Origin: Paenibacillus brasilensis
GTDB taxonomy: Bacteria; Bacillota; Bacilli; Paenibacillales; Paenibacillaceae
Reading direction: 5' to 3'
DNA: 64,000 bases
Assembly (NCBI RefSeq): GCF_009363115.1
Contig: NZ_CP045298.1
Span: forward strand, 4,771,501 to 4,835,500
Shown piece after piece: positions 52,301 through 60,913 of the stretch. A program made the position numbers and the translations under genes. Position 1 is the first letter of the stretch; every line of letters starts with the position of its first letter. Below the pieces are notes generated by a model. The model worked only from the letters and a program-made list of their open reading frames with translations. It had not been told where the DNA came from and did not search any database.

Positions 52301-53064
52301 CCTTCACCAAGTGTAATCTCATAAAAGCCGACCATTTGACGTGTCTGAAAACGGATCGCTTTGTGCCGCCCTATGATGATGACATTTTGAATATCAGCAG
52401 TGCCCTCCGGGGGTAGCGAAAAAGCAGTAACATAGGCGAATTCCTCACGTAATGTCGTATGAATAGCATTTATCACGTGATCGTGTTCCCTTTTACCCAT
52501 TAAGTTCATGATAATAGAGCCCTCGGCATCCAGCTTTTCTTTGACCAGCTTAAAAAATTCTCTGGATACTAAATGCAATGGCGTACCCTGCTCCGTAAAG
52601 GCGTCCAAAATAATATAGTCATAAGCATCCGATGCTTCTTGCTCCAAGATGTGACGTCCATCCCCAATCGTCACATTGTCTTTATCGTACCCAAAGAAGG
52701 TTTGGCTTAACTTCACGACCAGGGCATCCAGCTCTGCAATCTTAAAGTGTTTTTCTCTAAAATGGCCCGCAATCGTTCCGATTCCATGTCCGATGACAAA
52801 TACGTCCTCGAATGAAGGATCGTTCAGCTCCATCAGATGGATGATAGCCCTCGGGTATTCGAACAGGATACGTTGCGGATCATTCAAATCCAACGCACCT
52901 TGGACAGCCGCATTCGAAAATTGCATCACACGGAAGGACCCCTTTTCACCGTCTAGTTCCGGGGTGTCGTACACCATAATCTCATGGTTATTACTGCGCT
53001 TGCTATACAATACATCCAAGTGACTAATCTCCTTCAAGTCGTACTTCACCACCATATTAGACAT
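52273..53064 (-). CDS. Spermidine synthase-like methyltransferase-fold protein
   Basis: The 263-residue protein has the Rossmann-type aminopropyltransferase fold: an N-terminal beta region, FVIGHGIGTIAGHF as the nucleotide loop, IAELDALVVKL, DGRHIL and YDYIILDAF (second acidic motif). The polyamine-site Asp residues of true spermidine synthase are not clearly conserved, so the substrate is open. The ATG immediately abuts the stop of the upstream gene (TAAATG) with no strong ribosome site, indicating coupling. Its 3' end overlaps the proS remnant by 28 bases. Confidence 0.8.
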   Translation of the reverse strand: MSNMVVKYDLKEISHLDVLYSKRSNNHEIMVYDTPELDGEKGSFRVMQFSNAAVQGALDLNDPQRILFEYPRAIIHLMELNDPSFEDVFVIGHGIGTIAGHFREKHFKIAELDALVVKLSQTFFGYDKDNVTIGDGRHILEQEASDAYDYIILDAFTEQGTPLHLVSREFFKLVKEKLDAEGSIIMNLMGKREHDHVINAIHTTLREEFAYVTAFSLPPEGTADIQNVIIIGRHKAIRFQTRQMVGFYEITLGEGHILRDTNA

Positions 53065-53994
53065 TTATGAGCCTGTTGTCCATAGATTCAGCGGCGGGGC
53101 CGTTCTGCTCTTGCCTAGCAAGTTCAATCCGTAAAATTGTTCAATCATGCGTAGCATGGAAAAATGATTGCTTTTTTCATTATACAGGCCCTTTTTCAAA
53201 TGAGCGCCTATGATCATAGTCGGAATTTTGTTGTTGCTGCTCATATCATCTTCGTCCCATGTTACGATCAAAAGACTGTTATGCTGCGGTGCCCATCGAG
53301 CATAAGAAGATAAGTGGGCCTGCAGCCATTGATCAGCTTCCCGGATTGTGCCGTCGTGCATATCGTGTTGCAGGTTAGGAATGACAAAGGAAACCGTCGG
53401 CAGCTGATTAAAGTTTTGCGGGAAACGGGTCAAAGGCATATTGATTGAGGCAGGCAGATTGTTGAAATTTACCCACGGATTATGTTTTCTCGCATACAGG
53501 GTTTCCAGATCATATGGACCGGTAAATCCGGTTCGAGGCAGCCCCTCCGAATAGCCCCCAAACGTATATCCATGCTGTATAAGCTCTAAAGCCAGATTGC
53601 TGGTGTTCATTTTCTTTGGAGTCAAATCATTGTGGACGCCCTGATTAGAACCTGAAAACAGATCCAGGTAGTTGGGCTGACTTGGATGCTCAATCGCATA
53701 ATGATTCATCAGATTGACACCGTTTTTCATTAAATCGTTCATAAATGGAGCGGAGGGATTACCTGAGATTTTTTTCGACGAATGATTTTCTTCTACCACA
53801 ATAACAATATGGTCAATACGTTGCGGAGATTCGATAGCATTGGGCTGCGATGCTTTAACCTTCACAGACGAGTCAGCCCGGGTTAAGGCTTGAGCCGCCA
53901 TAGCATCAGAACGGACAATAAACTTACCGGCATGAGACAACATACAGAAAGCTACCGATAGAGTGATGGAGGTTATCAGTGTTTTCATTTTCAA
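53065..53994 (-). CDS. Secreted phosphoesterase (acid phosphatase/phospholipase C family)
   Basis: A signal-like N terminus (MKMKTLITSITLSVAFCML) leads into a phosphoesterase of the PF04185 type. Metal-site motifs are IVVEENHS, IEHPSQPNY(LDLFSGSN), and TWDEDD, with the later SNHFSMLRMIE His. Such enzymes hydrolyse phosphate esters or phospholipid head groups outside the cell. It is followed without gap by the spermidine-synthase-like gene. Length 309 is normal for the short acid phosphatases of this family. Confidence 0.85.
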   Translation of the reverse strand: MKMKTLITSITLSVAFCMLSHAGKFIVRSDAMAAQALTRADSSVKVKASQPNAIESPQRIDHIVIVVEENHSSKKISGNPSAPFMNDLMKNGVNLMNHYAIEHPSQPNYLDLFSGSNQGVHNDLTPKKMNTSNLALELIQHGYTFGGYSEGLPRTGFTGPYDLETLYARKHNPWVNFNNLPASINMPLTRFPQNFNQLPTVSFVIPNLQHDMHDGTIREADQWLQAHLSSYARWAPQHNSLLIVTWDEDDMSSNNKIPTMIIGAHLKKGLYNEKSNHFSMLRMIEQFYGLNLLGKSRTAPPLNLWTTGS

Positions 53995-54190
53995 GAATAC
54001 AACCTTCTTTCATGATGAACGGCTAACAGGGCCATGTTCATAGAGTCATGACTCAGCTTACACAGGGCACATTAAAATATCATGAGAAAAATAAATTGAA
54101 AAGATCATTATTTTTTAATGTACATAGAGTAAACTGATTTCTATATCAAGCGTTTAGAAAAAGACGCTCTTGCGCCTGGAAAGGAAAGCT

Positions 54191-54859
54191 ATGAAAAAGA
54201 TACTCCTGATTGAGGATGAGAAAAACTTGGCCCGTTTCATTGAGCTTGAACTAAAGCATGAATCTTACGAGGTGACTGTCGAGTACGAGGGGCGGAAAGG
54301 GTTGGAGTCTGCGTTAAGCGAGGAATGGGACATCATTCTGCTGGATTTAATGCTACCAGGCATCAATGGAATTGAAGTGTGCCGGCGGATTCGCAAAACA
54401 AAGCAAACCCCGATCATTATGCTAACTGCAAGAGACGGTGTGATGGACAAAGTGATGGGATTGGACAGTGGGGCCGATGATTATATTCCAAAGCCTTTTG
54501 CTATTGAAGAACTTTTGGCCCGGATGCGTTCTTTGCTCCGACGCAGTGGAAGTGTTGAGGATACCAAGCAAATTACCTACAAAGAGCTGGTACTGGATAG
54601 CGAGGCGCGCATTTTGACAAAAAACCAACAGATTGTTGAATTAACGAAGCGTGAATTTGATCTGCTCTCCATATTGATGCATAACATTGGACGCGTCATG
54701 ACTCGGGAGAGACTGCTGGAGCTTATATGGGGCTATGATTCGGAGGTCGAAACGAATGTTGTCGACGTGTATATTCGTTACTTGCGCAGCAAAATCGACG
54801 AGCCTGGAGAACCAAGCTTTATTCAGACATTACGCGGACTAGGATATGTGATTCGATAA
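54191..54859 (+). CDS. OmpR-family response regulator, second copy
   Basis: The receiver domain has IEDE, phospho-Asp in LDLMLPG, TARD and PKPFAIEELLAR; the DNA-binding winged helix has LTKREFDLLSILM and NVVDVYIRYLRSKID. It is clearly paralogous to the regulator at 27.6 kb. I use the ATG at 54191 after GGAAAGGAAA; a frame upstream gives seven extra residues. The stop and the kinase start overlap by one base (TAATG). Confidence 0.93.
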   Translation: MKKILLIEDEKNLARFIELELKHESYEVTVEYEGRKGLESALSEEWDIILLDLMLPGINGIEVCRRIRKTKQTPIIMLTARDGVMDKVMGLDSGADDYIPKPFAIEELLARMRSLLRRSGSVEDTKQITYKELVLDSEARILTKNQQIVELTKREFDLLSILMHNIGRVMTRERLLELIWGYDSEVETNVVDVYIRYLRSKIDEPGEPSFIQTLRGLGYVIR

Positions 54860-56277
54860 TGGCAACTTTAAAATCCGTATTCTCCAGGCTGCCCATCCGT
54901 TGGAAATTGGCGGTGTGGTCCTCGTTGCTGTTATGTATTTTGTTTGTATTGTACAATAGTGTCCAATATTTTACGATTAACCAGTGGATGGTCAGTGAGG
55001 GAGAAGTGAGCATCCGCAAGAGTATGAATGAACTCCAAAGCTTTTTTCAGGAAAAACAGATGTCAGCACAGGAAATAGTGAACAGTCGGCGATTTGTTGA
55101 GGATATGAATGATCCGCATCAAATCATTCGCATTTTGAACCAGCAAGGAATCCCACTGCTCAGCGTCAGCAACGAGCTGCCTGAGGATTGGTTTTTGCCC
55201 CAAACAGTTCAAAGCACCCGGATTATGACGGCCTGGCATTTGGAGGATCAGGTCCTGATCATGCGAAGTCCGCTGCATTCAGGCCGTTTTACGGGAACGA
55301 TTGAAATTATCAACAACATGGAAAATTTAGAGAAGGTGAGTGACAAAATAAAAGGTGTCATGATTGCAGGAGGTATAGGTGCTATTCTATTGAGCGCCTT
55401 GGGAGGAATTTTTCTTTCACGCCAGTTAATTCGTCCGATTCAATCCATGACGGATACGATGACAAGAATACGGAAAAAAGGGATACACGAGGAACGTGTG
55501 CAAGTATCCGATAACAATGACGAGCTGTCAAATCTGGGAAGAGTGTTTAATGGGCTGATGGACCAGTTAGAGCGTTCATTCTTACAGCAAAAACAGTTTG
55601 TCGAAGATGCCTCCCATGAATTACGCACACCCATTTCGATTATTGAAGGTCATATCTCCTTATTGAACCGTTGGGGTAAACACGACCCGGCCATATTGGA
55701 CGAGTCGCTTAGTGTGTCCATTCTGGAGCTTGAACGCTTGAAAGGTATTGTAAACGATCTTCTAGAGTTGACCCGAGCCGAGTCAAGAACCTCAGACCAG
55801 GATGTGCCTGCAATAGATACTCGTCACACCGTTCAGTATACGCTCACCAATTTTGCGATGCTGCATCCTGATATGAAATTCCGTGAGGAACTGAATCCCC
55901 TCGAAAAGGTACAGGTCAAGATCACGCCACAGCATTTGGAACAGCTGTTGCTGATCATGCTGGATAACGCCGTCAAATATGCAGGCTCTTCAAAAGAAAT
56001 TCTTGTAACCGGCACGTTGGAACGAAACGAGGTTTGCATTCATATTACTGATTACGGAATCGGGATTCCGACAGAGGACTTGCCTTATTTGTTCGACCGA
56101 TTTTATCGGGTGGATAAGGCAAGAAGCCGCGAACAGGGCGGAACAGGTCTGGGCCTGGCTATAGCCAAGCAGCTTGTCAAGCGATATAACGGTGACATCA
56201 GAGTGAGCAGTATTGAAAATATCGGGACAACCGTAACACTTGCTTTTCCAATGCCAGAGTCTAGATATGTTGGATAA
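54859..56277 (+). CDS. Sensor histidine kinase, second copy
   Basis: Two membrane helices (about residues 15-38 and 165-190) enclose a sensor of about 125 residues, then HAMP, HisKA with a canonical ASHELRTPI box (His253), and HATPase with DNAVKYAG, DYGIGIP, FDRFYRVD and GGTGLGLA. It is paralogous to the kinase at 28.3 kb, which has a changed H-box. A strong terminator lies directly after, and a BcrC-like gene converges on it. Confidence 0.94.
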   Translation: MATLKSVFSRLPIRWKLAVWSSLLLCILFVLYNSVQYFTINQWMVSEGEVSIRKSMNELQSFFQEKQMSAQEIVNSRRFVEDMNDPHQIIRILNQQGIPLLSVSNELPEDWFLPQTVQSTRIMTAWHLEDQVLIMRSPLHSGRFTGTIEIINNMENLEKVSDKIKGVMIAGGIGAILLSALGGIFLSRQLIRPIQSMTDTMTRIRKKGIHEERVQVSDNNDELSNLGRVFNGLMDQLERSFLQQKQFVEDASHELRTPISIIEGHISLLNRWGKHDPAILDESLSVSILELERLKGIVNDLLELTRAESRTSDQDVPAIDTRHTVQYTLTNFAMLHPDMKFREELNPLEKVQVKITPQHLEQLLLIMLDNAVKYAGSSKEILVTGTLERNEVCIHITDYGIGIPTEDLPYLFDRFYRVDKARSREQGGTGLGLAIAKQLVKRYNGDIRVSSIENIGTTVTLAFPMPESRYVG

Positions 56278-56280
56278 ATC

Positions 56281-56323
56281 AAAGAAGCTCCTAAACCATG
56301 GATATTGGTTTACGGAGCTTCTT
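56281..56323. terminator. Strong bidirectional terminator
   Basis: AAAGAAGCTCCTAAACCA pairs with TGGTTTACGGAGCTTCTTT with one bulge; A and T runs lie on both ends. It separates the kinase from the converging PAP2 gene. Confidence 0.85.
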
Positions 56324-56329
56324 TCACAC

Positions 56330-56941
56330 TCAAGCATCGTCAGATTGTGGTTTGGTTGATTTATTCCAAATTTTATGTTCTGCTTTTTCGTACAGCTCCA
56401 GACATAAATTTACCAATTGCTGAGGACGTTTGAAATGCAGGAGCAGATAGCGGGTACTAACTGCACATAAGGTACCGATCAGCGCACCAACTGCAATATC
56501 CGACGGATAATGGACACCAGCCCAGATACGAGAAAAGCTGATAAGTAAAGCTGCGGCGAGCCAGAACAATCTAAACTTCTTACCATATAGCCAAAACGTG
56601 ACCGCCAGCGCAAAAGCTCCAATAGCGTGGTCACTCGGGAAAGAGGCATTTGCCGGGTGCTTGATTAGCTGAATGACAGCGTGGGTGACGAAGGGACGAT
56701 CCCGGTACATGAGATGCCCGATGATAAAGCTGATCCCCATACCCAGACATGTAGATACGACTGCGGACACGATCATTTTCCGGTTGAGTTTATTTCTTGA
56801 AAACCAGTATAGGATTAGAGCCAAGGCGAATACATATTGGAAATCTTCGGCGAAAAAACGCATGACTCCATTCAGAAAAGCAAAAGTATTCGCTTGTTCA
56901 TTGATGAGGTGAAAAATTTGATAGTCCAGGTTGGATAACAT
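56330..56941 (-). CDS. Undecaprenyl-diphosphatase, BcrC-like PAP2 protein, second copy
   Basis: The 203-residue membrane enzyme has GHLMYRDRPF, ASFPSDHA and SRIWAGVHYPSD, and aligns along its length with the BcrC-like protein at 26.8 kb (shared stretches such as HAVIQLI and FLNGxMRF). It sits next to the paralogous two-component system, repeating the earlier pairing, although in convergent rather than divergent orientation. A ribosome site AAAGGAGTA precedes the ATG. It should recycle undecaprenyl pyrophosphate. Confidence 0.9.
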   Translation of the reverse strand: MLSNLDYQIFHLINEQANTFAFLNGVMRFFAEDFQYVFALALILYWFSRNKLNRKMIVSAVVSTCLGMGISFIIGHLMYRDRPFVTHAVIQLIKHPANASFPSDHAIGAFALAVTFWLYGKKFRLFWLAAALLISFSRIWAGVHYPSDIAVGALIGTLCAVSTRYLLLHFKRPQQLVNLCLELYEKAEHKIWNKSTKPQSDDA

Positions 56942-57160
56942 GTTAGGGATTACTCCTTTTCTAATGTGATTCGAAAGTAATATGATCTTAACTTATTAAT
57001 ATGGGAGGACTTTTAGATGAAAATTAAAATTTCATGAGAAAACGCTTTCTTGACATGACTACATCGTTGGAACTTGTCCAGGTGTCCTTTAGGAGATATA
57101 ATATACAAGGATATAATGAAGTTCGTTGTGTATATTCATACAGGAAGAGAGCGGGATATT

Positions 57161-57880
57161 ATGGGACGTAAGTGGAATAACATTAAAGAAAAGAAGGCAT
57201 CCAAGGATGCTAATACGAGTCGTATATATGCTAAATTCGGTGTGGAAATTTATGTAGCAGCCAAACAGGGTGAGCCCGATCCTGAATCTAATCGGGTGTT
57301 AAGAGTCGTATTGGAACGTGCAAAAACGTACAATGTACCGAAAGCGATCATTGACCGCGCTATTGAAAAAGCAAAAGGTGCCGGCGATGAAAACTACGTA
57401 GAGCTTCGTTATGAAGGCTTCGGGCCTAACGGTTCTATGGTTATTGTAGATGCACTGACTAATAACGTAAATCGTACAGCATCGGATGTGCGTTCTGCTT
57501 TTACTAAAAATGGTGGCAGCCTGGGTGTGAGTGGATCAGTAGCTTACATGTTTGATTCAACAGCAGTTATTGGTTTGGTAGGCAAAACGGCAGATGAAGT
57601 GCTGGAGCTGCTGATGGAGGCAGACGTAGAGGTACGTGACATCATTGAGGAAGATGAAGCCGTCATCGTATATGCAGAGCCTGACCAATTCCACGCTGTG
57701 CAAGAAGCTTTCAAGCAGGCAGGAGTGACTGAGTTTACAGTGGCCGAGCTTACCATGCTTGCCCAAAATGACATCTCACTTCCAGAGGATGCACAGGTGC
57801 AATTTGATAAATTGATTGATGCATTAGAAGATTTGGAGGATGTTCAACAGGTATACCACAATGTAGATTCCGGGGAATAG
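57161..57880 (+). CDS. yeeN: YebC/PmpR-family protein, YeeN type
   Basis: The start [20 protein letters not shown] is the short N terminus of the YeeN branch of the YebC family (others begin MAGHSKW). The 239 residues form the usual three-domain structure, with [17 protein letters not shown] in the centre. Members have been described as transcription regulators and recently as helping ribosomes through proline-rich stretches. I use the ATG at 57161, with AGGAAGAGAG a few bases upstream, since the frame before it has no family sequence. Confidence 0.92.
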   Translation: MGRKWNNIKEKKASKDANTSRIYAKFGVEIYVAAKQGEPDPESNRVLRVVLERAKTYNVPKAIIDRAIEKAKGAGDENYVELRYEGFGPNGSMVIVDALTNNVNRTASDVRSAFTKNGGSLGVSGSVAYMFDSTAVIGLVGKTADEVLELLMEADVEVRDIIEEDEAVIVYAEPDQFHAVQEAFKQAGVTEFTVAELTMLAQNDISLPEDAQVQFDKLIDALEDLEDVQQVYHNVDSGE

Positions 57881-57899
57881 CTTCTGTTAAACAGATTAT

Positions 57900-57933
57900 A
57901 AAAACATTGTATTTCGATACGATGTTTTTTTGT
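57900..57933 (+). terminator. Intrinsic terminator of yeeN
   Basis: AAAACATTGTAT-ttcg-ATACGATGTTTT forms a stem on a UUCG tetraloop, followed by TTTG. Confidence 0.9.
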
Positions 57934-57949
57934 TATACAGTTTTTTTCT

Positions 57950-57961
57950 GACTGATCAGTC
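57950..57961. promoter_or_regulatory. 12-bp palindrome, likely TetR-type operator
   Basis: GACTGATCAGTC is perfectly self-complementary and lies 28 bases upstream of the degraded TetR gene, the usual place for an autoregulatory site. Confidence 0.5.
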
Positions 57962-57989
57962 TTATAAAAGTATTATTTTAGGCAAGGCG

Positions 57990-58209
57990 GTGAATGTGCA
58001 GTTGGGAAGAGCAAAAGAATTGATACAGAACACGTTCTCCGTAAAGCCATGACTGTATTTTGAGAGTTGTTCGACCAGAGTCTGAGCTTTTGTCGCTGGC
58101 CCGATTTTTAAATCACGCCCGCTTGTCATTAACGTTTACTGCCAAAACAGGTGCAAGTCCGGAGGTGCTTAGCGACATCGTTCGTACGACGCTCTTGATT
58201 TTGAATTAA
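57990..58209 (+). pseudogene. Degraded TetR-family regulator
   Basis: The start GTG follows AAGGCGG and reads MNVQLGRAKE. A one-base deletion then shifts frame; the other frame gives FDTEHVLRKAMTVF, the first helix of a TetR HTH, and stops at TGA where TGG (Trp) is expected. The middle of the gene, including the recognition helix, is missing. The last 55 codons (LRVVRPESELL through DIVRTTLLILN) resemble the C-terminal helices of the family. The product cannot be functional. A GACTGATCAGTC palindrome upstream is its likely old operator. Confidence 0.7.
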
Positions 58210-58224
58210 TGAAAAATAGACGCT

Positions 58225-58247
58225 AAACGCTGTAGAGCGTTTATTTT
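58225..58247 (+). terminator. Small hairpin terminator after the TetR remnant
   Basis: AAACGCT-gt-AGAGCGTTT pairs and is followed by ATTTTT. Confidence 0.6.
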
Positions 58248-58249
58248 TA

Positions 58250-58289
58250 AAAAATTAAGACCAAACAGTCTGAAAAAATGTTTGGTCTT
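58250..58289 (-). terminator. Intrinsic terminator of the NlpC/P60 remnant
   Basis: AAGACCAAACA (58257-58267) pairs with TGTTTGGTCTT (58279-58289); on the minus strand AATTTTTT follows. Confidence 0.75.
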
Positions 58290-58846
58290 AAAAAATAAAC
58301 TCGATTGGAGCTAAGTTTAAGTTAATGTTTCTCCCTGCTCCTGCCTGGGCACGGCTTGTTCTTGGCAGCGCCACACCGTTCCTTCCGAAAATATATTGTA
58401 TATAGGAAGAGCAATCGAACTTTTTGGACTGTGGATAGGGATCAGCGCCGAACATATATGGTGTTCCCCTCAGTTGTCTACCCAAAGCAATGATAGCGGG
58501 TGCCAGTTCCTGATTCTGCTTGATCTTCACCCTTTTTTTTACGTGATGATTGGGAAGAGGAGCATTATTAAAGCGGATGGTAGGTATCCTTACTTTGGTT
58601 CCGGGCGTAATGGGTTCTTTCAGATTCTTATTGACGGATAAGAGCTGCTTGACCGTTGTATTCAGCAATCGAAAGATCTTTCCGATTTGACCTTAAAATA
58701 TCATACTCCAGAATCTCCAGTACACTGCTAAAGGGAAGATAGTTTATATTATTTTGGTTTATCAAGCGTACATGGTTGAACACTCTTCTTCTTCGTACAA
58801 AATAATCTCTCTGAAACAAGACGAGTTTGATATCAAACTGCTTCAC
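58288..58846 (-). pseudogene. Frameshifted and truncated LysM-NlpC/P60 endopeptidase
   Basis: The N-terminal frame (58846 down to 58628) reads through DLSIAEYN and stops; a shifted frame (58668 on) continues TTVKQLLSVNKNLKEP and PGTKVRIP, so the frameshift lies inside a LysM motif. The NlpC domain follows with GTPYMFGADP, the catalytic Cys in FDCSSY and LPRTSRAQA, then ends after FIF at a TAA overlapping the terminator. Both catalytic histidines that should lie further on are lost. The upstream part is also divergent from any signal peptide. Confidence 0.8.
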
Positions 58847-58947
58847 ATGCCTACCTCTTTACAGAAATTTTCTACATTATATGTTGAGGGATGTAAATAA
58901 GTCCGTTCCAGTCATGAGGATACAAAAGATAGGCTACATTGTGTCGA

Positions 58948-59724
58948 TTATAATGGTTGGGTTTGATCTTTTCCGGATTTTGTCAGGTAGATTACCAAAG
59001 TTAAAATAATTACAAGAAAAATCATGCTGGTTCCAGCCGTACCTAGGCCAAGTCCGCCATCGGTGTGAGATTGTGACAGATAATCCCCAAGTGAGGCACC
59101 GAGAGGTCGGGTCACGATGTACGCCATCCAGAAGGACCACACGGCATTAAATTTAAACCGATAGCGGGCAATCGTTAAAATACCAATCAGTGACGCGAAC
59201 ATAAGCGCTGACCTCCAATAACCTAAGTCAAGGCCCTCTGATATGAGATCACCAGCCGCCGTACCCAAGGCAAAAGTAAAGAAAATCGTTGCCCAGTAGA
59301 ATATTTCCCGTTTGGTTGTGTAAATAGAATGAATGGATAATGTTTTCTCACTCCCATACCATAGCGTGAAAGTCACCAGGAGAGCTAGTGCAAAGACGGT
59401 TGTGGTTACTTGCAGCGAAATCCCTATATGATCCACAAGGTTATCTGAGACGAGCGTGCCCACTACGCTGATGAGAGTCACCACGAGCCAGTAGATTCCG
59501 GGTATATATTTGCGTGACCTAAACTGAAATAGAAGTGTGACAAGTAAGAGAACAACCATGATCAAAGTTGTACGAGTCAACCCCCAATGCAAATTAAAGT
59601 TAAGAAAGTCGGCGGCTGTTTCTCCCACGGTAGTCGTCATAATCTTAATGATCCAGAAGAAAATGGTGATCTCCGGCACCTTGTTTAGCATTTGCAAACT
59701 AATGGATGAGTCCTCATTTTTCAT
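58948..59724 (-). CDS. COG4705-type membrane protein with four internal repeats
   Basis: The 258-residue membrane protein has about eight helices in four repeat units, each with an aromatic-Trp start and a Gly-x-x-x-(S/G)-D motif: FWIIKIMTTTVGETAADFL, YWLVVTLISVVGTLVSDNL, YWATIFFTFALGTAAGDLI and FWMAYIVTRPLGASLGDYL. This matches the uncharacterised COG4705 family. The ribosome site is GAGGAGGA. A paralog follows upstream at 59988-60743. The conserved acidic residues in the membrane suggest ion or solute transport, which is inference. Confidence 0.85.
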   Translation of the reverse strand: MKNEDSSISLQMLNKVPEITIFFWIIKIMTTTVGETAADFLNFNLHWGLTRTTLIMVVLLLVTLLFQFRSRKYIPGIYWLVVTLISVVGTLVSDNLVDHIGISLQVTTTVFALALLVTFTLWYGSEKTLSIHSIYTTKREIFYWATIFFTFALGTAAGDLISEGLDLGYWRSALMFASLIGILTIARYRFKFNAVWSFWMAYIVTRPLGASLGDYLSQSHTDGGLGLGTAGTSMIFLVIILTLVIYLTKSGKDQTQPL

Positions 59725-59905
59725 TTCTAATCCTCCTCATGAACTAGGGAACCTTATTAAATGCTTGTTCCTACTGAGCAGTGTACATAAAGAACATGAA
59801 TCGGTAGTGAGAACTAGATGTGAAAAAACCTAGAAAATTTAAATTTAGATTAGAAAATGATGAGGAGTAGTGATGCGAATTACTATATTGTGAACAGACA
59901 ATGCT

Positions 59906-59949
59906 AAAAAAGATATAGGCTCGGCTAAAGCCGGAGGCCTATATCTTTG
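59906..59949 (-). terminator. Intrinsic terminator of upstream COG4705 gene
   Basis: AAAGATATAGG and CCTATATCTTT, with inner GGCT/AGCC, form a long stem; on the minus strand TTTTTTAG follows. Confidence 0.85.
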
Positions 59950-59987
59950 TATATAAGCAGCTATGGATAACGAATCGGTACAAATGA

Positions 59988-60743
59988 TTAACTTGCGTTT
60001 AACTCCGGTGATTGTTTCATTTTAGAAGCATTTAGAGTAATGTAGATAATTAAAGCTATAAGAATTGTAACCAGTACCAGCGAAGATCCCATAGTGCCTA
60101 AATCCAAACCTCCCTTTGCGTGTGATTTGGTAAGAAGGTCTCCAAATGTCGCTCCAAAAGGACGTGTTAATACAAATGCTATCCAGAATAGAAATACTCG
60201 TGAAACATTTGTAAAATAAGTTAATAGTAAAATAATACCCAGCAAACTACCTATTAAAACCGCTCCTCCTACAAATCCAAGGCCGGAACTATCCGCCAAA
60301 AAATCACCTAAAGCAGTACCCAAAGTGTTCGAGAACAAGATGGCAATCCAATAAATTACTTCTACTTTCCGTGTAGTAATATTATTGACATTCAATGATC
60401 GCTCACTAAAATACCAAAATGAAAAAATGGCTAACAATATACAAATTAAAATGAATGATCCGGTTGCATAACCCAACCCTAGGCTACGATCCATGTAGTC
60501 TGACATGGTTGTACCAGCAGTGCTCGTTGTAAGAATAACAGTCCAATAAAGAAATGGATGATACTTCTTGGAAAAAAGTTGAAAAATAAGACTAATTAAA
60601 AAAATACTAAACAAAATCATGGAACTAATGGCATAGCCCACATTAAGAGTTTGTGACAATAAGTCACCTGCGGTTTCACCCAGCGTAGTAGCACAAATCT
60701 TCATAATCCAAAAAATGGCTGTAACTTGTGCGATTTTTTGCAT
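59988..60743 (-). CDS. COG4705-type membrane protein, paralog
   Basis: The 251-residue protein repeats the fourfold pattern of its neighbour: FWIMKICATTLGETAGDLL, YWTVILTTSTAGTTMSDYM, YWIAILFSNTLGTALGDFL and FWIAFVLTRPFGATFGDLL. The two genes probably arose by tandem duplication, but each has its own ribosome site (here GGGGAGTGAG) and a terminator separates them. Function unknown. Confidence 0.85.
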   Translation of the reverse strand: MQKIAQVTAIFWIMKICATTLGETAGDLLSQTLNVGYAISSMILFSIFLISLIFQLFSKKYHPFLYWTVILTTSTAGTTMSDYMDRSLGLGYATGSFILICILLAIFSFWYFSERSLNVNNITTRKVEVIYWIAILFSNTLGTALGDFLADSSGLGFVGGAVLIGSLLGIILLLTYFTNVSRVFLFWIAFVLTRPFGATFGDLLTKSHAKGGLDLGTMGSSLVLVTILIALIIYITLNASKMKQSPELNAS

Positions 60744-60913
60744 CTTTATTTCTCACTCCCCGAATTTTACAGCATTTTATTTTTATAAAATGCCATTTGC
60801 GTAACTATATCCGGAGATCATTAAATTCGCATTAGAAAGCAGTAAGAAATGAATGAGGATATGTTTTTTTCTGAATGCATGCACAAGACGCACGTTCACC
60901 GCTTCTTCAGGGG

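Noticed and set aside
60783-60899. A 38-codon GTG-started minus-strand frame after oxdC
   Set aside because: The only SD-like string is about 16 bases away, and the frame runs back into oxdC as a shadow. Not enough to call a gene.
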